Origin: Ulota crispa
Taxonomy: Eukaryota; Streptophyta; Bryopsida; Orthotrichales; Orthotrichaceae
Assembly (NCBI GenBank): GCA_963920765.1
Contig: OY987243.1
Coordinates: forward strand, 29,077,060 to 29,141,059
Reading direction: 5' to 3'
DNA length: 64,000 bases
The notes under the pieces were generated by a model that saw only the letters and a program-made list of their open reading frames with translations, was not told the origin of the DNA and did not search any database. The translations under genes and the position numbers were made by a program. Shown here piece by piece: positions 12,208 through 24,408 of this stretch; the first letter of the stretch is position 1; every line of letters starts with the position of its first letter.

Positions 12208-14361
12208 GAGCTAAGGAAAATTTATTGGAAAATTACTTTAAAAGGTCTAGCTCCCCAAAAGTGCAAATCAGCTGGTAAAGGGTCGCTCACCTTACTGACA
12301 GGATCACAGGCCCTGTGGCCTGTACCCGTGTCAAAATGCACAGAAACCAGGTAAATCTGAAGAGCAAAGACTGGTGGCCTGCCAAGCAAATGTTTTGGGG
12401 AATGGGGGGAGGGGATGCAGTGATGCACATGGCTGCTCTTGCCCAAGGAATTCTGATGCACAGGGGCTTTCAATGCCATGGAATCCTCTCATTGAAATGC
12501 ACTCTATGACGGATTTCGCTAAAACTCACGTGGCACTTAATGACTCTGACATCTTGTTTTTTAGCCAAGGTAAAAACAGGTTCGCAATTTTACAAATAAT
12601 AGTAAAAACAAATCTGCTCTTATTTTGGAATTAGTCATTTTGATTCCCTTTTGAAGTTCCTAAACAAAATCCAGGTTTTTGAGTCCATATACAAATGCGA
12701 AGTTCTCAAACTCAATCTCCTCATGGTGAATTCCTAAACTTGTACATATATTGGCATGTGAAAAAAAAAACTTTCTCATCTTAACTTGACAAATAAGGTG
12801 TCATAGTTGTACATAGCTACAAATTTAGTAGTACAATAGAACTCCTCTAAACTGATATGGTTGGGATCCCAAGAACTAGATTAATTTAAGTAAGTTATTA
12901 GTTAATTTTGTGGAAGTGTAAGTGAATTGCCCTTGAGGTTAGTGCCGGGATAGCATCAAGGAGCATTATTATTGTTGAATTAATTATTTTGGTTTATGAT
13001 TAATGTATGATTTGACATTGATATTTGTGTTATACATTAGATTATAGAGGATATCAGTTAAGAGGATATTGGTTTAGAAAAGTTCTACTATACCCAGACC
13101 TCAAGTCATTCAAACATTGTTGATAGTCATCATTATCATTATTGTTATTGTTAATTTTTTTAAAGATTTTTGTTATTGTACCTTTTTGGTTAGTTGGTAA
13201 TTCCAAACATGTTAGTAATTTTCAATATATAACTTGATTGATTTGGCACATGAAGCCTCATGTTTCATCCATGGCTATTGTCTCTACCATGGCTTCCAAA
13301 ACGTTCTTATTGAACCACGAATAAAATAAAAATTGATTGGAGCAAGTGATAATTCAATTTGGACAATAGGAGAAATAAAAACAACCAACACAATAAACAA
13401 ATCTCGGAAGGCTTTAGAATGGGGTGCTTTTTTCTAAACTAATGCTATGAAAATAAATATCTCATGTTTTGTACCTTGATGAAAACAACACAAAAAATTG
13501 TGTCATGATTTTTATCTTTAAAAGAAGCTATAGCTTCAAAGGGCCATTTTATCTTCAAAGGAAGCCTTAGCCTCAAAGGGCCATTTTCATACTTTTGACC
13601 ATGATTTTTGCAGAAAAGCGAAAAATTAATCTTCAACCTCATCTTCCAAATATCATTTGTGATAAAAGTAGATATTTAAAAGTGCAACTTAAACTTCTTC
13701 TCAACGCATATACCTCAAATAAATCTCAAGTCATCAATATTGGGTTTAGCCTTCTAAAGTGTAAGCTTCAGTTACTCAAGTGAACCAAACTGGTGTACCA
13801 ATAAGGATGCTTTCCAAAATGCAATCCTTAACAGCTTGCAAGGACATAAATACATGACAAAAGTTTAAGCAATGTTAACAAATGTTCAACAACTGAATAA
13901 TGTCTTTTGTTCTATCCTACGCACCAATGCCAACAAATGCTAAATACAAAACTTATCAGATGTTTCATATCTTTCAATCCATCCTATCTATGTACAATCA
14001 AATGCATCATTTTTCAATATACCAAAAATGACACACATACCAATGTTAATGTTGCAATGGTACACATTTGGGGTATCTTAAATTTAGAAACCCCTCGAAG
14101 ATAAAAGGTATCCTTATTCAATTCAAACATAAAGTTCCAATCTCACAAGGATTTTGATTTTTAACATCTTGGACCTATACCAACACAACACTTAGTTTGG
14201 GGATTTTTTGAGGTTTGTTGTAAATAAGTGTTGTGCGTACTATGAGTACCCACAACCTAAAAAACACAAAGAATGCCAATATGATGAGCAATAATGCAAA
14301 CATATCTAAGGATGATGGAAGCTAGTGTTAGTTTTTTTTAGGGGTTTCCTTCTAAAACCAA
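12208..14361. other. gene-free region
   Basis: No supported gene or complete element. A slightly GC-richer patch at 12290-12480 has overlapping open frames on both strands but no recognisable product. The rest is AT-rich. Confidence 0.4.
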
Positions 14362-15111
14362 TCAAAATTGAAACGGTTGGGGTCTTGGCCTTCTTTTAGG
14401 GTTGATGCCAAACAATCGGCACAAAAGGGCTTTTAAACCTATAGGGTGCTTTGCGGAGATTTTCCTTGGAACAGGAACCGGCTCGGAGAAGTTGAGTGAC
14501 GAATTCTCAGAATCGGAGCATTCCTGAGGATCCTGAGCATTCAAGGCCCCGGACATGTTTGGCCTTCGGGACGTTTTTAGGGTTAGGGTTTTGCTTTTCG
14601 ATGGAGTTTTGTTCACAATTCGTCGAGTCTGAGTCCGCTGCTTGAACTTGCATGTTTTGACAAGTTTCAGAGGTTTGAATTTTTTGGAGGATTTTGCAGG
14701 TCTACCCCTTTCAGCTTTGCGTTTCAGGTTCAGGGTTTTGCGTGGCTTCTTGAGTTCACATTTCTTAATGAGTTTGAATCTGTGGACGGAGGGTTTAGGG
14801 TTTAAGTCACACAGCTTGTCGATTCGCTTCTTGGATTCATTCGTTGCGCGTTTGTATCTTTTCGCAGGTTTTTGTTCACTCCTCTTACCAGAGATCACGA
14901 TGCGCTTCTTCGATTCATACGCCACACGTTTGTAGCTTTTAGCAGGTTTCTGTGGTTTTGGTTCACACGTCTTACCGGAGATTACGATGCGCTTCGTTAA
15001 TTTGCTTGACTTGTTCTGCTTGTTGCTTTTGCGCTGAGGCTTGCTGTTCTTTGCAGCAATTGCAGGCTTTTCAATGCTTTGGCCAGGTAATTTCACTGTA
15101 CTTGCAACCAA
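14362..15111 (-). CDS. lysine-rich basic protein or exon, function unknown
   Basis: An open frame of about 249 codons on the minus strand is strongly rich in Lys and Arg. It ends RRPRPQPFQF at a stop at 14362-14364. It contains imperfect internal repeats built around KKRIVISGK followed by a KPAK.YKR segment. An acidic patch (DPQECSDSENSS) sits near the C-terminal third. The upstream boundary has no ATG in frame: it opens at a TTG codon just before TACAG, so the true start may be a splice acceptor near 15095-15098, with 5' exons elsewhere. Composition would suit a nuclear or nucleic-acid-binding protein, which is only inference. Base composition is higher in GC than the flanks, which favours real coding. 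I do not recognise the family. Confidence 0.45.
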   Translation of the reverse strand: MVASTVKLPGQSIEKPAIAAKNSKPQRKSNKQNKSSKLTKRIVISGKTCEPKPQKPAKSYKRVAYESKKRIVISGKRSEQKPAKRYKRATNESKKRIDKLCDLNPKPSVHRFKLIKKCELKKPRKTLNLKRKAERGRPAKSSKKFKPLKLVKTCKFKQRTQTRRIVNKTPSKSKTLTLKTSRRPNMSGALNAQDPQECSDSENSSLNFSEPVPVPRKISAKHPIGLKALLCRLFGINPKRRPRPQPFQF

Positions 15112-16111
15112 ATAAAAATTATGTAAACATGTTCAAATTATTGACAAAAAGGAACCATAAGACTTCAGTGCTTCTATGAGACAAAGACGAAGTTTGTACA
15201 ATTTCACATACCGAAGGAAAAAAGTTTCCAAGTTTATATGCATGAAATAAGGAAGGAACACCCATAATCGCCACTTTTAGTATTGAGCAAATAGGTTTAA
15301 CCTTTAAGATGATATTAATGCATTAAAGATGTAATCTTATTTGAATATCGAATGCAAAAGTTATGAAGATTCAAACTCTTAGTTGTTATATGACCTTGAA
15401 CCTACACTTGACCCCCACTAGAAATCCCAGGTAATTGCATCAAGAAGATATACCGACATTCCCAGAACTCTTTTTTAAGTAGCAGAAGTTCACATTGTAT
15501 CTACTATTCAATGAAACAGCTTCATCCTCTGGCGAGTTTGTACTGTCCCCCAAATCCAGCATGCGAATTACATGACCAGTTCATATGCAAATTCGGAATG
15601 CAATCAACGTTCATACACAGTAATTCGTAATGGTAGCATTCAAACAACGAAGGGAAGATTGCTTGAGCCATGAAAAGGCCAAGACAAAGAATTGATGAAA
15701 ACTTTACATACTCAAAGAGTCATGACATGAAAAAAAAACTCACTAGAAATCCACAGGAGAACTCAATGCATACTCATCCTCCTTGTAAACGGGAAGCTCT
15801 GGGAAGTAGGAAACAAACAAACAATCCAACCCCAGGAAAACACTTCAGAAAGGTGGCCAAGTTCGAGAGACGAAGAGCATTTATTCAATACAGTTTACTC
15901 TTCATATAATAAACCCATTTTAGGAATGGATGAAAATGAATGTACTCAAGATCAACACGAGAATCTCCCTCAAATACCAGAGAAAATGGTCGACCATGCG
16001 AACCTCGTTGAGCTACGACAAGTCTTACAATTTCGCTAAAGAATAAAAAACTAAGAGATGAAGATGTAAACGGACGAAAAAGCTCTCCAATCTCGTGTTA
16101 TTCAACAGTGC
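15112..16111. other. spacer between lysine-rich ORF and OTU gene
   Basis: This could hold 5' exons of the 14362-15111 ORF and the 3' UTR of the OTU gene ending at 16112. No conserved segment was recognised. The 79-codon plus-strand frame at 15670-15909 is not convincing. Confidence 0.35.
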
Positions 16112-19100
16112 CTAGAAAAGTCGCCAGGACCTCTTCTGTTTTTGTTGCTGTGGGTTTTGTTGCTGTGAGTAAACATAGGAGTAGATATCTGACGGTTCAA
16201 GGACAAATAGAACTGTAAGAATCAGACATGCTGTAAATGACATCCAGGTCTTCCCCAGAAGAGACGGTTTGGATGTGGAAAATTTTGAAAAATAAATAAA
16301 TGAGAGACATATCAGTGAGGAGTAGTGATGTAATTGCTCACCGCCAATAGGATAGATCGAGTTGTAGTGGACTTCAGCCCAGAAGCTTAGATAGATTTCT
16401 GCAATTGCGACATAAGCAAAGAGACACTAGGTAAGAGATACCATTGGGTATTCTGAACTCAATACAAAGAGGTTCAGAACTATGCAATCAGCGGCTTTGG
16501 GCACCATCGACGTAGCCCCAATTAGTCAACTAGAATGTTAAAACCCATTACCTAGTTGGAAGAAAACTAGCCCGTTGTGTGCCCGCACTTGGCTGGTGTA
16601 GGCAAATTTAGTAACTCAAACAATGATATGAAAACAATGGATTTATTTGTCTAAACTGAAGAAGTTGAGTTAACTGATGGAAACGAATGTAAATCCACGT
16701 GCTAGTGGTTAGCAGGAATTAGCACCAATTTCCGGACTCACTCTAGTTTGGCAGTGCGAAAACTGTTGCTAATTCTTGTTAGCTCAAGCCGCTACTTGGT
16801 TAGTTCGAGCGGGACCAAACTTAGCTACTTATAACAGAAGAGAGCGTAATTTAGAAATTAATGGTAGGATGTAAAGACCTCTCAAAGACTTCTGCTCTGC
16901 GGGAACAATCTCAACAACGTCGGTGTCCCTGAAAGAGGTGATTAGAGAGATCCTCACGCCAAACTGCACCCAACACCACTCTGCAGCTTGAGTATCCCAT
17001 TCAGGAAGAACTACATCAAAGACACTTATTTTCAAAATTCCATGTCAGGCCATGGAACTCCACAAACCTTGTTTTCAGAACAAAGTTAACGAGAAGGCGG
17101 ATAAGACATAAGATAGGGACAGAATGGGTACATGGTCAGAAGCTGCTTGCAGAGTTACGTGGTCACCCCACTCACTGTTCCTGCAATAGCCAATATAGCA
17201 GGTCAGCATTCTTCTTCCACCCATGGGAGTCAGATTCTTAGTTAAATATGAGCTAATTTAACTGTGAAAGGAACTTAACTATGAATGGAATTTCACTCAT
17301 ACAAAGTGGCCTTTGAACTATTAGAAGGGTAGGTCAATATGAAGTGTTTGAACACAACATGGAAGAAAAAGGTTTAGAAGGGGTTTTTATAATTTTCTCT
17401 TCCACGACTGATGTGAAGAGTAAAGTGAACAAAAAATAGAGGTTAAAAGTTTCTCTTAAGATTCTCAAATCCAATCACTACACATGCACCAGCACAGGCA
17501 GCTCCCCTCATTCTTGAAATACTTTTTGCTAGTAGAGTTCACATTCAAAGAACAGTTGAGTGAGGACTAACATCTACCATGACATCACTTCTCACAATAT
17601 ATGCCAACATGAAGCAGGAACATCAAAGAGCAGCAGACCTACTTCGCCATGTTCTTCAAATATTCTGCGTACTTCATGGGCACGTAGTTTGCATATACTG
17701 CCGGGTTTGCCTTGAGCTGTTCAAAGTCCCATACAATAGTTACATATAATTAAGGCTTCTTACATGATAAAAATTAATGATCAGAGGAAATGACCACGGC
17801 TCCAACCCCCAAGAACTACTTGAATATGGAGATCCCACAAAATAGACAAAAGTGCATGTTGCTATGGACATCATAAATAACTCGTGAGGTATCAAAAACA
17901 TTATACCTGCTTCACGACCACCTTCCTCACATGCTTGTGATGCTCAGGAGTGCGATATAGTTGATCTGAAAGAGCACGAAACTGTCACAGGGAGAGAACG
18001 AAAAAAAACATCAGGCCAGATATGATCCCGAAAAAAGTACAAGTTTTCACATAAATCATCCACTTTCACTTCGAAGTACGATATAACTTCCTTTCAGTGA
18101 ACTAACAAATCATTTAAATTCACTAATTCTATAGATGGATATGGCCTTGGGGAATAGGGAACAAGTACCTGACAATTTCCATCACCTTTAATCTTCTGCT
18201 CAGTCAACCCGTACATTAGCAGCCTGTAGACATGCAGCAACATGGCACATAATTAGAGTCGTCTCTTCACCACTTTGACAAGACCAATCCACATCTCCAA
18301 AGCATACGCTCAGGGATCTTTCTTTGCTTGATTAGTAAAGAGAAATAGAAAATCACCTATCCGCAAGCCGTTGGTGGTCAGCAGAAGCGTCCTCGAAAGT
18401 TGGAAACAGCTGATTTGTTCGTGGAACATGCTGCATGTATAGAAACATGGAAAAATAAATCCAAGAAGAAAAATCCCATCAAAAAGTCTATTCAGAAGTT
18501 CAAACCATGAATACTTTGAATCATAACATCTTCACTCCGCTGCAATCTACTTATATAATTGAATTCGATCAACTTTTGAAGCTTGGTCCTCTACTTTTTA
18601 ACTGATCAACTTTTGAAGCTCGGTCCTCCACCCGATTGGCTGAGGACAAGTTTTGTGTAAAAATAGGGTAGAGCACAAGCTTGACTAAAGTAAAATTTGG
18701 ATGCCCACTTAAAAATAGAGATAGGGTAGAGTACAAGTTTAACCAAAGTAAAGTACAAGTTAACCACAGGAAGCATGAGGAGATGGCATGGGGGAATAGG
18801 GATTATATGGGGGGCATGGGGTCATGGGGGGGCATAATCCTTACCGACGGGCTATATACTAGTAAGTTATAACATTCTTTACCAATACAACTGGAGTTCC
18901 TTCTGATATCTGACACATATGGGACTATAAATGCAAAAAGAAACACATGCCAAGCTCTCTTCCAAGATTCCTTCGAAATACAAGCAAACCAATATATTAG
19001 TTAGCACACGGAAGTAACAAAAACTTAACTTGTATAGATATTTTAACCAGTATTTTAAAACTGTTCATAGGATTGCCAATGTTGATTAAGACTTTGTTAG

Positions 19101-20582
19101 CGTTTTACATTCACAACACCCATTTTCATTCATTTTCATTCATTTTCATCAGTTCTTCCAGAAATGCTATTCAATTTCGATTTTACTATCCCTGCGGGTT
19201 TAGAGGTTAACTCTTATCCCTATATGCTTAACGCTAGCGGAAGTATAAAAAATGTCAACCACTTAGCACGTAACTTCTCATCTATGTTATTTGAAGTGAA
19301 AAAACATAACTAATATAGATGATTTAACTTATGATGCGGTACCGTTATAAAGGTTCAACTGTGCCTTCCCTTTCAAGCGTCCATCAAGGTATAATTGAGG
19401 TAAGGTTGCAAATCTAGGCATAAGTGCAAGCATATTTGGTCCTCCGTAGTTTTAAGCTAGGGACATTTCAAACCTGGTAAAGAATGTTATGAAAAAGATA
19501 CACACCTTCATAGATTCCAGCTTCGTAAGCCGGTTGGCTACTTCTTTGTCCACGTGTTGATAATCTTCCGAAAGTGCTAATGCAATTTGTCTATCATCCT
19601 CATCGAACGAATAGGGGTCTTGGGAGCTTGAGGTCGTTGATACTGTCGACAATGATCCTGCCCCTGGTCTATCCATGTCTTCGTTGGAGCTCACCCAGTT
19701 GTAAACACTTACGTGTCCATGAGTAGTAGTATCCCCTACTGAAGCCGAAGTGGTCGCTTGAGCACCTCTTTCAGTTCGGTCTACGCTCCCTCCCCCGTAA
19801 CTGCTATTAGCTATCGAAGTTCCAGGTTTTTCAGCCCAGGTCTGAACGAGAACCGACTCCTGGAACAAAAACCAAATCAGCACCGCAATACCAAAGTGGT
19901 CTTACTATTCCTGGTTCAAATATTTAGGGGCCAATCAGAGGACAACTGCGAGAGGAACAAAAAACAAAAATCAAACCTTTTCTTCGCAAGCCTGACCAGC
20001 AGCTTCAGCGGCAGCTAGTTTTTGGAACTCCTCATGCAGCGCCAGAGCAATCACGGCGTCATTAGCAGTATTGGGTGGTACCAAGGGTGGTGATTCTGGA
20101 TGTAGGAAAGGGGTGCGTACTCTTTTAGCCAGCGGTTCGCCAAATTCGTCTACCGGTATAATGTCACTGCTTCTAATTTCCACACTTGGTATTTCAATTC
20201 TTGGTTGAAGAACCTCGCTAACTGGTCCGATGATGTCACTGCTTCCGATGGCCACCCTCCTATCTACTTTAGGTTGAGTTATTACTTGGTTTACTGGTTG
20301 AATGTCACTGCTTCCGATCTCCACCCTCCTTTCTACTTTGGGTGGAATTATGACTTGGTTTGCTGGTTGGATGTCACTGCTTCCGATCTCCACCCTCCTT
20401 TCTACTTTGGGTGGAATTATGACTTGGTTTGCTGGTTGGATGTCACTGCTTCTTCTATTCTCGACGTTGTGGGACACTTCATGCACTGTAGGTTTAAGGT
20501 CACCCCTTCCTGCATCATTTGCAAGATACCCGCTGCCTTCAAGCTCATGAAGACCCCAGCGTACAATGTTATTTGTCACCAT
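16112..20582 (-). CDS. OTU-domain cysteine deubiquitinase (plant OTU9-OTU12-like)
   Basis: Ten exons read in frame with GT-AG junctions: 20582-19977, 19859-19506, 18430-18357, 18223-18169, 17981-17907, 17716-17643, 17180-17132, 16963-16879, 16398-16342 and 16212-16112. They give 509 aa. An in-frame TAG lies four codons upstream of the chosen ATG. The C-terminal third is a complete OTU domain: GDGNCQFRALSDQLYRTPEH carries the catalytic Asp359/Cys362 region, and FWAEVHYNS carries His468. The family's basic aromatic tail appears as KRSWRLF at the stop. OTU enzymes cleave ubiquitin chains or conjugates. The N-terminal 200 residues are low-similarity and carry five SSDI repeats of about 23 aa, plus the VRWGL motif near the start. 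Two donors are weak (GTTTGA, GTCTTT), but phases match. Introns hold repeat insertions. The assignment of the domain is secure; the last junction is the least certain. Confidence 0.9.
18604..18800 (+). repeat. dispersed repeat family H in an OTU intron
   Basis: AAAATAGGGTAGAG, ACAAGTTT and AAAGTAAAATTTGGATG recur at 22697-22860 in the same orientation, and partly inverted at about 23165-23235. It lies within the OTU intron between 18431 and 19505. Confidence 0.6.
19112..19152 (+). repeat. short tandem CATTTTCATT repeat
   Basis: Three near-perfect copies of a 10-bp unit in the same OTU intron. A simple minisatellite. Confidence 0.7.
20161..20508 (-). repeat. coding 69-bp tandem repeats in OTU exon 1
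   Basis: The string ATGTCACTGC recurs at 20161, 20233, 20302, 20371 and 20440, that is, spacing 72 and then 69 three times. The two central units are essentially identical over their length and the outer ones diverge. In protein they encode SSDIQPANQVIIPPKVERRV-type units. Spacing divisible by three keeps the frame. Confidence 0.9.
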
Positions 20583-22460
20583 CTTGCGGTCCTAGCTGCT
20601 GATGTTCCTTACACTTCCCTACCAGCGCCTTAGCAACCTTCTCACTAGCCCAATTTATGCAACTAATAAGTAATGCAGTGATTACTACAAGAGCAATACT
20701 AAAAAAAGACAATGCTCAAAGAGTATGATGAATTTATTGAATCCTGTAAAAATTTCCTGGCTTTCCCAATCCTCGTTGCCCCTCCACGCTCCGATCATAA
20801 ATAATTCTAAATTGCAAACCTTCCACCTATCATGACCATCTAACTGTGAAACTCTTCTCACAGTCAATGCAAAAACCTCATCATCGTGCTTGCACAGATG
20901 CCTGATACCTGCTCCAACATATCAAACCCTAGAGAAGTGAAACAACGAGCCCGCATGATTTCACTCAAACCCTAGGTTTCATTGCACGAAAGTCTTAAAA
21001 ACCTTCATTGGTAAGCAAAATAGAATTACACAAAACACCCAAACCCTGACCCTATGTATTTTCATCACAAAAGTAAAATCTGAACCCTAGGTAAGGTAAT
21101 AAATTTAAAAGTATGCGGTGCTGCTCACACCAAAACCAAAATCAACAGCACCAATCTGAAATACGACATAGCTCAAGAGGCTTGACATGAAGTAATAATA
21201 TCTAAATTACCAGCAATGCCTGAATTCTCTGTCCAATTCAGATCAAACTATGCTTTGTTTCATAAAAACTTCAATCTGGATGTGTAACTTGCCATAGCAC
21301 AAGCATTCATCTCTGATCTAAGAAGCAGAGAATTAGATTAAAAAATCCTTCTATTTTCGGAATACGGCAGTGATGATCTCAATTTTCTATTCTCCCATCC
21401 CACAACATCTCATAACCACTCGGATGATGCAATACGGTCTACAAGATCGCAAAACTGCCTCACAAAGAACAATAGGCTTGCTTACTCCTTCGATTAATGC
21501 CACGAAAACGTCGAATACAATCCACGTTTCACAAGCGATCCAAAAACAATTCGGTTCGTTAGTGCTCAAGGAGCTCAATTAAATTAGGGCTAGATCAGGA
21601 GCTCCATAGAATCAGAACGGAAAAAAAAAAGGACCAGATAAAGAAAAAGCTTACTCCTTCGATTAATGCCACGAAAACGTCGAATACAATCAAGTTTCTT
21701 CCGTTTCACAAGCGATCCAAAACAATTTGATTCCTTAGTGCTCAAGGAGCTCAATTAAATTAGGGCTAAATCAGGATCAGAACGGAAAAAAAGGACCAGA
21801 TAAGAAAAACCTCGAGGAAAACACATATTAATCATCGAAGCACCAAAAGATGTCTTTAAACCTTAAATTGAAATTCAAGGCGCAAGTTCAGTTTTTCAAA
21901 GGGGCAGACATATTACCAGTTACGGCAGGCTCGTCACGATCGTCGTCGAACTGCTACCATCGCCAATCCAACCGCGCTAAAATTGAGAGAAAACCAAAAT
22001 CCGAATCACAATAGCGCTTATCTCAGAATCGACTGATGATTTTCCACAACCGAGAATACTGATCGTGCCGGCAGAAAACCTAACGAAGAGACTGTTAAGA
22101 AAACGAAACGACAGCTTAAAGCAAACGACTCATCAGTTTCTAAGCCCGTAATGAGGCGTTTATAATACAATTAAAAAGGAAAACGTGTAAGCCGCGCCAA
22201 TCAATTGGCGACGACGAGGATGACGAAGACGATCAAACGTGTGAAATAACTGGAAGAGGAATCCGCAACAGCAGATCAAACTTTCACCATGGACGCGCTT
22301 TGTCTGAAGCAAATACAAACAACCTTCTGCCTCGGGGAAGAGGGAAGAGGTCGGCCGCAGTGGTGCCCGGGTGATAACCAGGTGGCGGAGTATCGGGCTG
22401 GTATGAGAATTAGATGAATGAAAGATGGTGAAGACCTACGAAACGGATGAACTTCCACCT
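20583..22460 (-). promoter_or_regulatory. upstream region / probable 5' UTR and promoter of the OTU gene
   Basis: No other coding segment was found. Composition becomes GC-richer at 21930-22450, the most likely core promoter and transcription start region. If so, a non-coding first exon and a 5'-UTR intron would lie between there and the ATG at 20582. No TATA box was confirmed. Confidence 0.35.
21478..21806. repeat. direct duplication of about 165 bp upstream of the OTU gene
   Basis: CTTACTCCTTCGATTAATGC occurs at about 21481 and again about 170 bp later. The homology continues through ACGAAAACGTCGAATACAAT, CACAAGCGATCCAAAA, AGTGCTCAAGGAGCTCAATT and GGACCAGATAA. Small indels separate the copies. 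Confidence 0.85.
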
Positions 22461-22696
22461 CGTCCTGCGACCCTATCCAGAATCTACCTTAAATCAGGCT
22501 GTTTGTTGGATGTTTGTTTGTTGGATGTTTGTTTGTCACATTGAGATCTCCTGGACTGTGTATACCCCTATTGCATGCTTGGAATCATTGGAAAGTTCTT
22601 GGCAAGGAGGGGTGCATGGGTTTGGTTTTGTGGCATTTGGGCCAACAATGAGAAAGTTATTGCATTTTGAAGTATTTTATGGAATAAAATTTTGAA

Positions 22697-23235
22697 AAGT
22701 ACTGATTGGCCAAAGACAAGTTTTGTGTAAAAATAGGGTAGAGTACAAGTTTAACTAAAGTAAAATTTGGATGTCTACTTAAAAATATATTACAAGTTTA
22801 GCTAAAGTAAACTACAAGTTTAATTGCGGGTGGCATGAGGAGATGGCACGGAGGGTGATATTTGAGCCAATGGCATAGGACCACACTAATATGAACTAAA
22901 AATAAGATGATGGCGCCATTTTATGAGAGGCAGTAGATATACACACCATGTACATCTTTAGCAAGAAATCTACAAAAACCAAAAATATATATTAAAAGAT
23001 CAGGCTCTTCCAAGTAATTGAATCTCAAGATTCTTGAAATCAACATATTATAGAATTACTCGTTTACATACCTGTTGTACCAACGGAGGCAACAAAAATA
23101 TCCTTGCAATAAGCAAATTGTGTAATATATCCAAAATGTCCATTTATAAGTTTTGTACATTTACTTTTGCCCCAAATTTTATACTTTGGTTAAACTTGTA
23201 CCCTACTCTATTTTTAAGTATTTACTTGTTAAACT
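22697..23235. repeat. family H repeat with inverted distal end
   Basis: The left part (22697-22860) matches the OTU intron repeat at 18604-18800. TACTTTGGTTAAACTTGTAC followed by CCTACTCTATTTTTAAG at about 23187-23225 is the inverted match of its start, so the whole may be one element with long imperfect inverted ends. Confidence 0.5.
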
Positions 23236-23372
23236 ATTGTTTACTTGTTTAGTGTTACATGCATGGAATGAGACTCGTAGTTGCACCAAAACTCTCTCTT
23301 TTTCATCCGATATGAGATTCTTTTAAGGAATGACTAGGGAAATAGTCCCAGTTAACTGGGGTAAACTACTAG

Positions 23373-23507
23373 AAAATTGCATTCCACTTAACAAAAAATG
23401 TGAAGTTGATTGGGTTCAATTCTCCATTTCCAACGTAAAATTACATTGGAAATAGAAAACTCAACACAGTCAACTTCACATTTTTTGTTAAGTGGAATGC
23501 AATTTTT
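23373..23507. mobile_element. foldback (hairpin) element
   Basis: The left arm AAAATTGCATTCCACTTAAC, continuing through AAAAAATGTGAAGTTGA, is repeated as its reverse complement at about 23467-23507. A second inner stem (TCCATTTCCAA / TTGGAAATAGA) brings the loop down to a few bases. A short perfect palindrome CCCAGTTAACTGGG lies just to the left at 23348-23361. Confidence 0.8.
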
Positions 23508-23534
23508 TGGCCATTTTCTTCTTGTGGTTGCTAC

Positions 23535-23875
23535 GTGGACACCCCTTGTAGCCCAACCTATTAAAAGTTGAGATTATTATTATGTTGAAATATGAAATAA
23601 AATCAAAACAAAAGTTCAACATACATTTACGTCTACAAGCGTTGCAAACATGCAATAAATATGTATCATTTGTGACATGGTCAAGAGTTAAACCAATTGC
23701 TCCCTTCATTTATAAGTTTAATTCTTGACCATGTCACAAATGAAACACATTTATTGTATGTTTGCAACGCTTGTAGACGCAAATGTGCGTTGAAATATTG
23801 TTTTGATTTTATTACATATTTCAACATAAGAACAATCTCAAATTTAATAAGTTGGGCTATAGGGGGTGTCTCCAT
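23535..23875. mobile_element. 340-bp foldback element with arms of about 165 bp
   Basis: The left arm starts GTGGACACCCCTTGTAGCCC. The right arm ends GGGCTATAGGGGGTGTCTCC. Complementarity continues through TGTTGAAATATG, GTCTACAAGCGTTGCAAACA and TTTGTGACATGGTCAAG to a loop near 23700. No coding capacity: the open frames here mirror each other on the two arms. Confidence 0.85.
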
Positions 23876-23893
23876 AGTCATTCCCTTCTTTTA

Positions 23894-24256
23894 TACTCCC
23901 TCTATCCCAAAATGATCTTCCTGTTGACCTTTATTTAGTGTCCCAAAATGATCTTTTTTGTTGGAGGAGAAAGGGAGCTACTGACACTTGCACATAGTCC
24001 AAAAGTATGGGCATGCTAACCAATCCCATGCCATCAAGTGAGTGACCACTGGTGCTCTTCAAAAACGCCTCAAAAATTCAATTTTCAAGCATTTTGAAAT
24101 CACACTTTGAAAACTAATTTGAAACTCAAAATTTCATAACAATAGGAGGACATCAACTCTATTCATAGGTCAAAAAAAGTTTGGAAAATGGTTCTTTATG
24201 AGCTTAATATATAACATTTTGTGTAACAAGAAAATCATTTTGGGACAGAGGGAGTA
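23894..24256. mobile_element. Stowaway/mariner-like MITE with TA target duplication
   Basis: The ends are TA then CTCCCTCTATCCCAAAATGA, and TCATTTTGGGACAGAGGGAG then TA. After reverse complementing, the termini differ at one base over 20. CTCCCTC termini with a TA duplication are typical of plant Stowaway MITEs of the Tc1/mariner group. It lies about 150 bp upstream of the PRPP synthetase ATG candidate, where it could affect the promoter (inference). Confidence 0.88.
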
Positions 24257-24408
24257 TATATTAAGTTAGATTAGATACACGTGCTTTCCTGGATGAAAAT
24301 ATATCTCCGCATCTGTTTCGTTGATGAGATACGCGGATGAATTTCATCCACTCTTCCGCTTCGTAACTAAAGCGGAGGAGAAAGCTTTGTAGTGCAACTC
24401 AAGCAGTC

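Noticed and set aside
20205-20633. 142-codon plus-strand frame over OTU exon 1
   Set aside because: It is the antisense of the 69-bp coding repeats, so its apparent internal repeats only mirror the real exon.
23488-23915. Similar small ORFs on both strands at 23488-23915
   Set aside because: They are mirror translations of the two arms of a foldback element.
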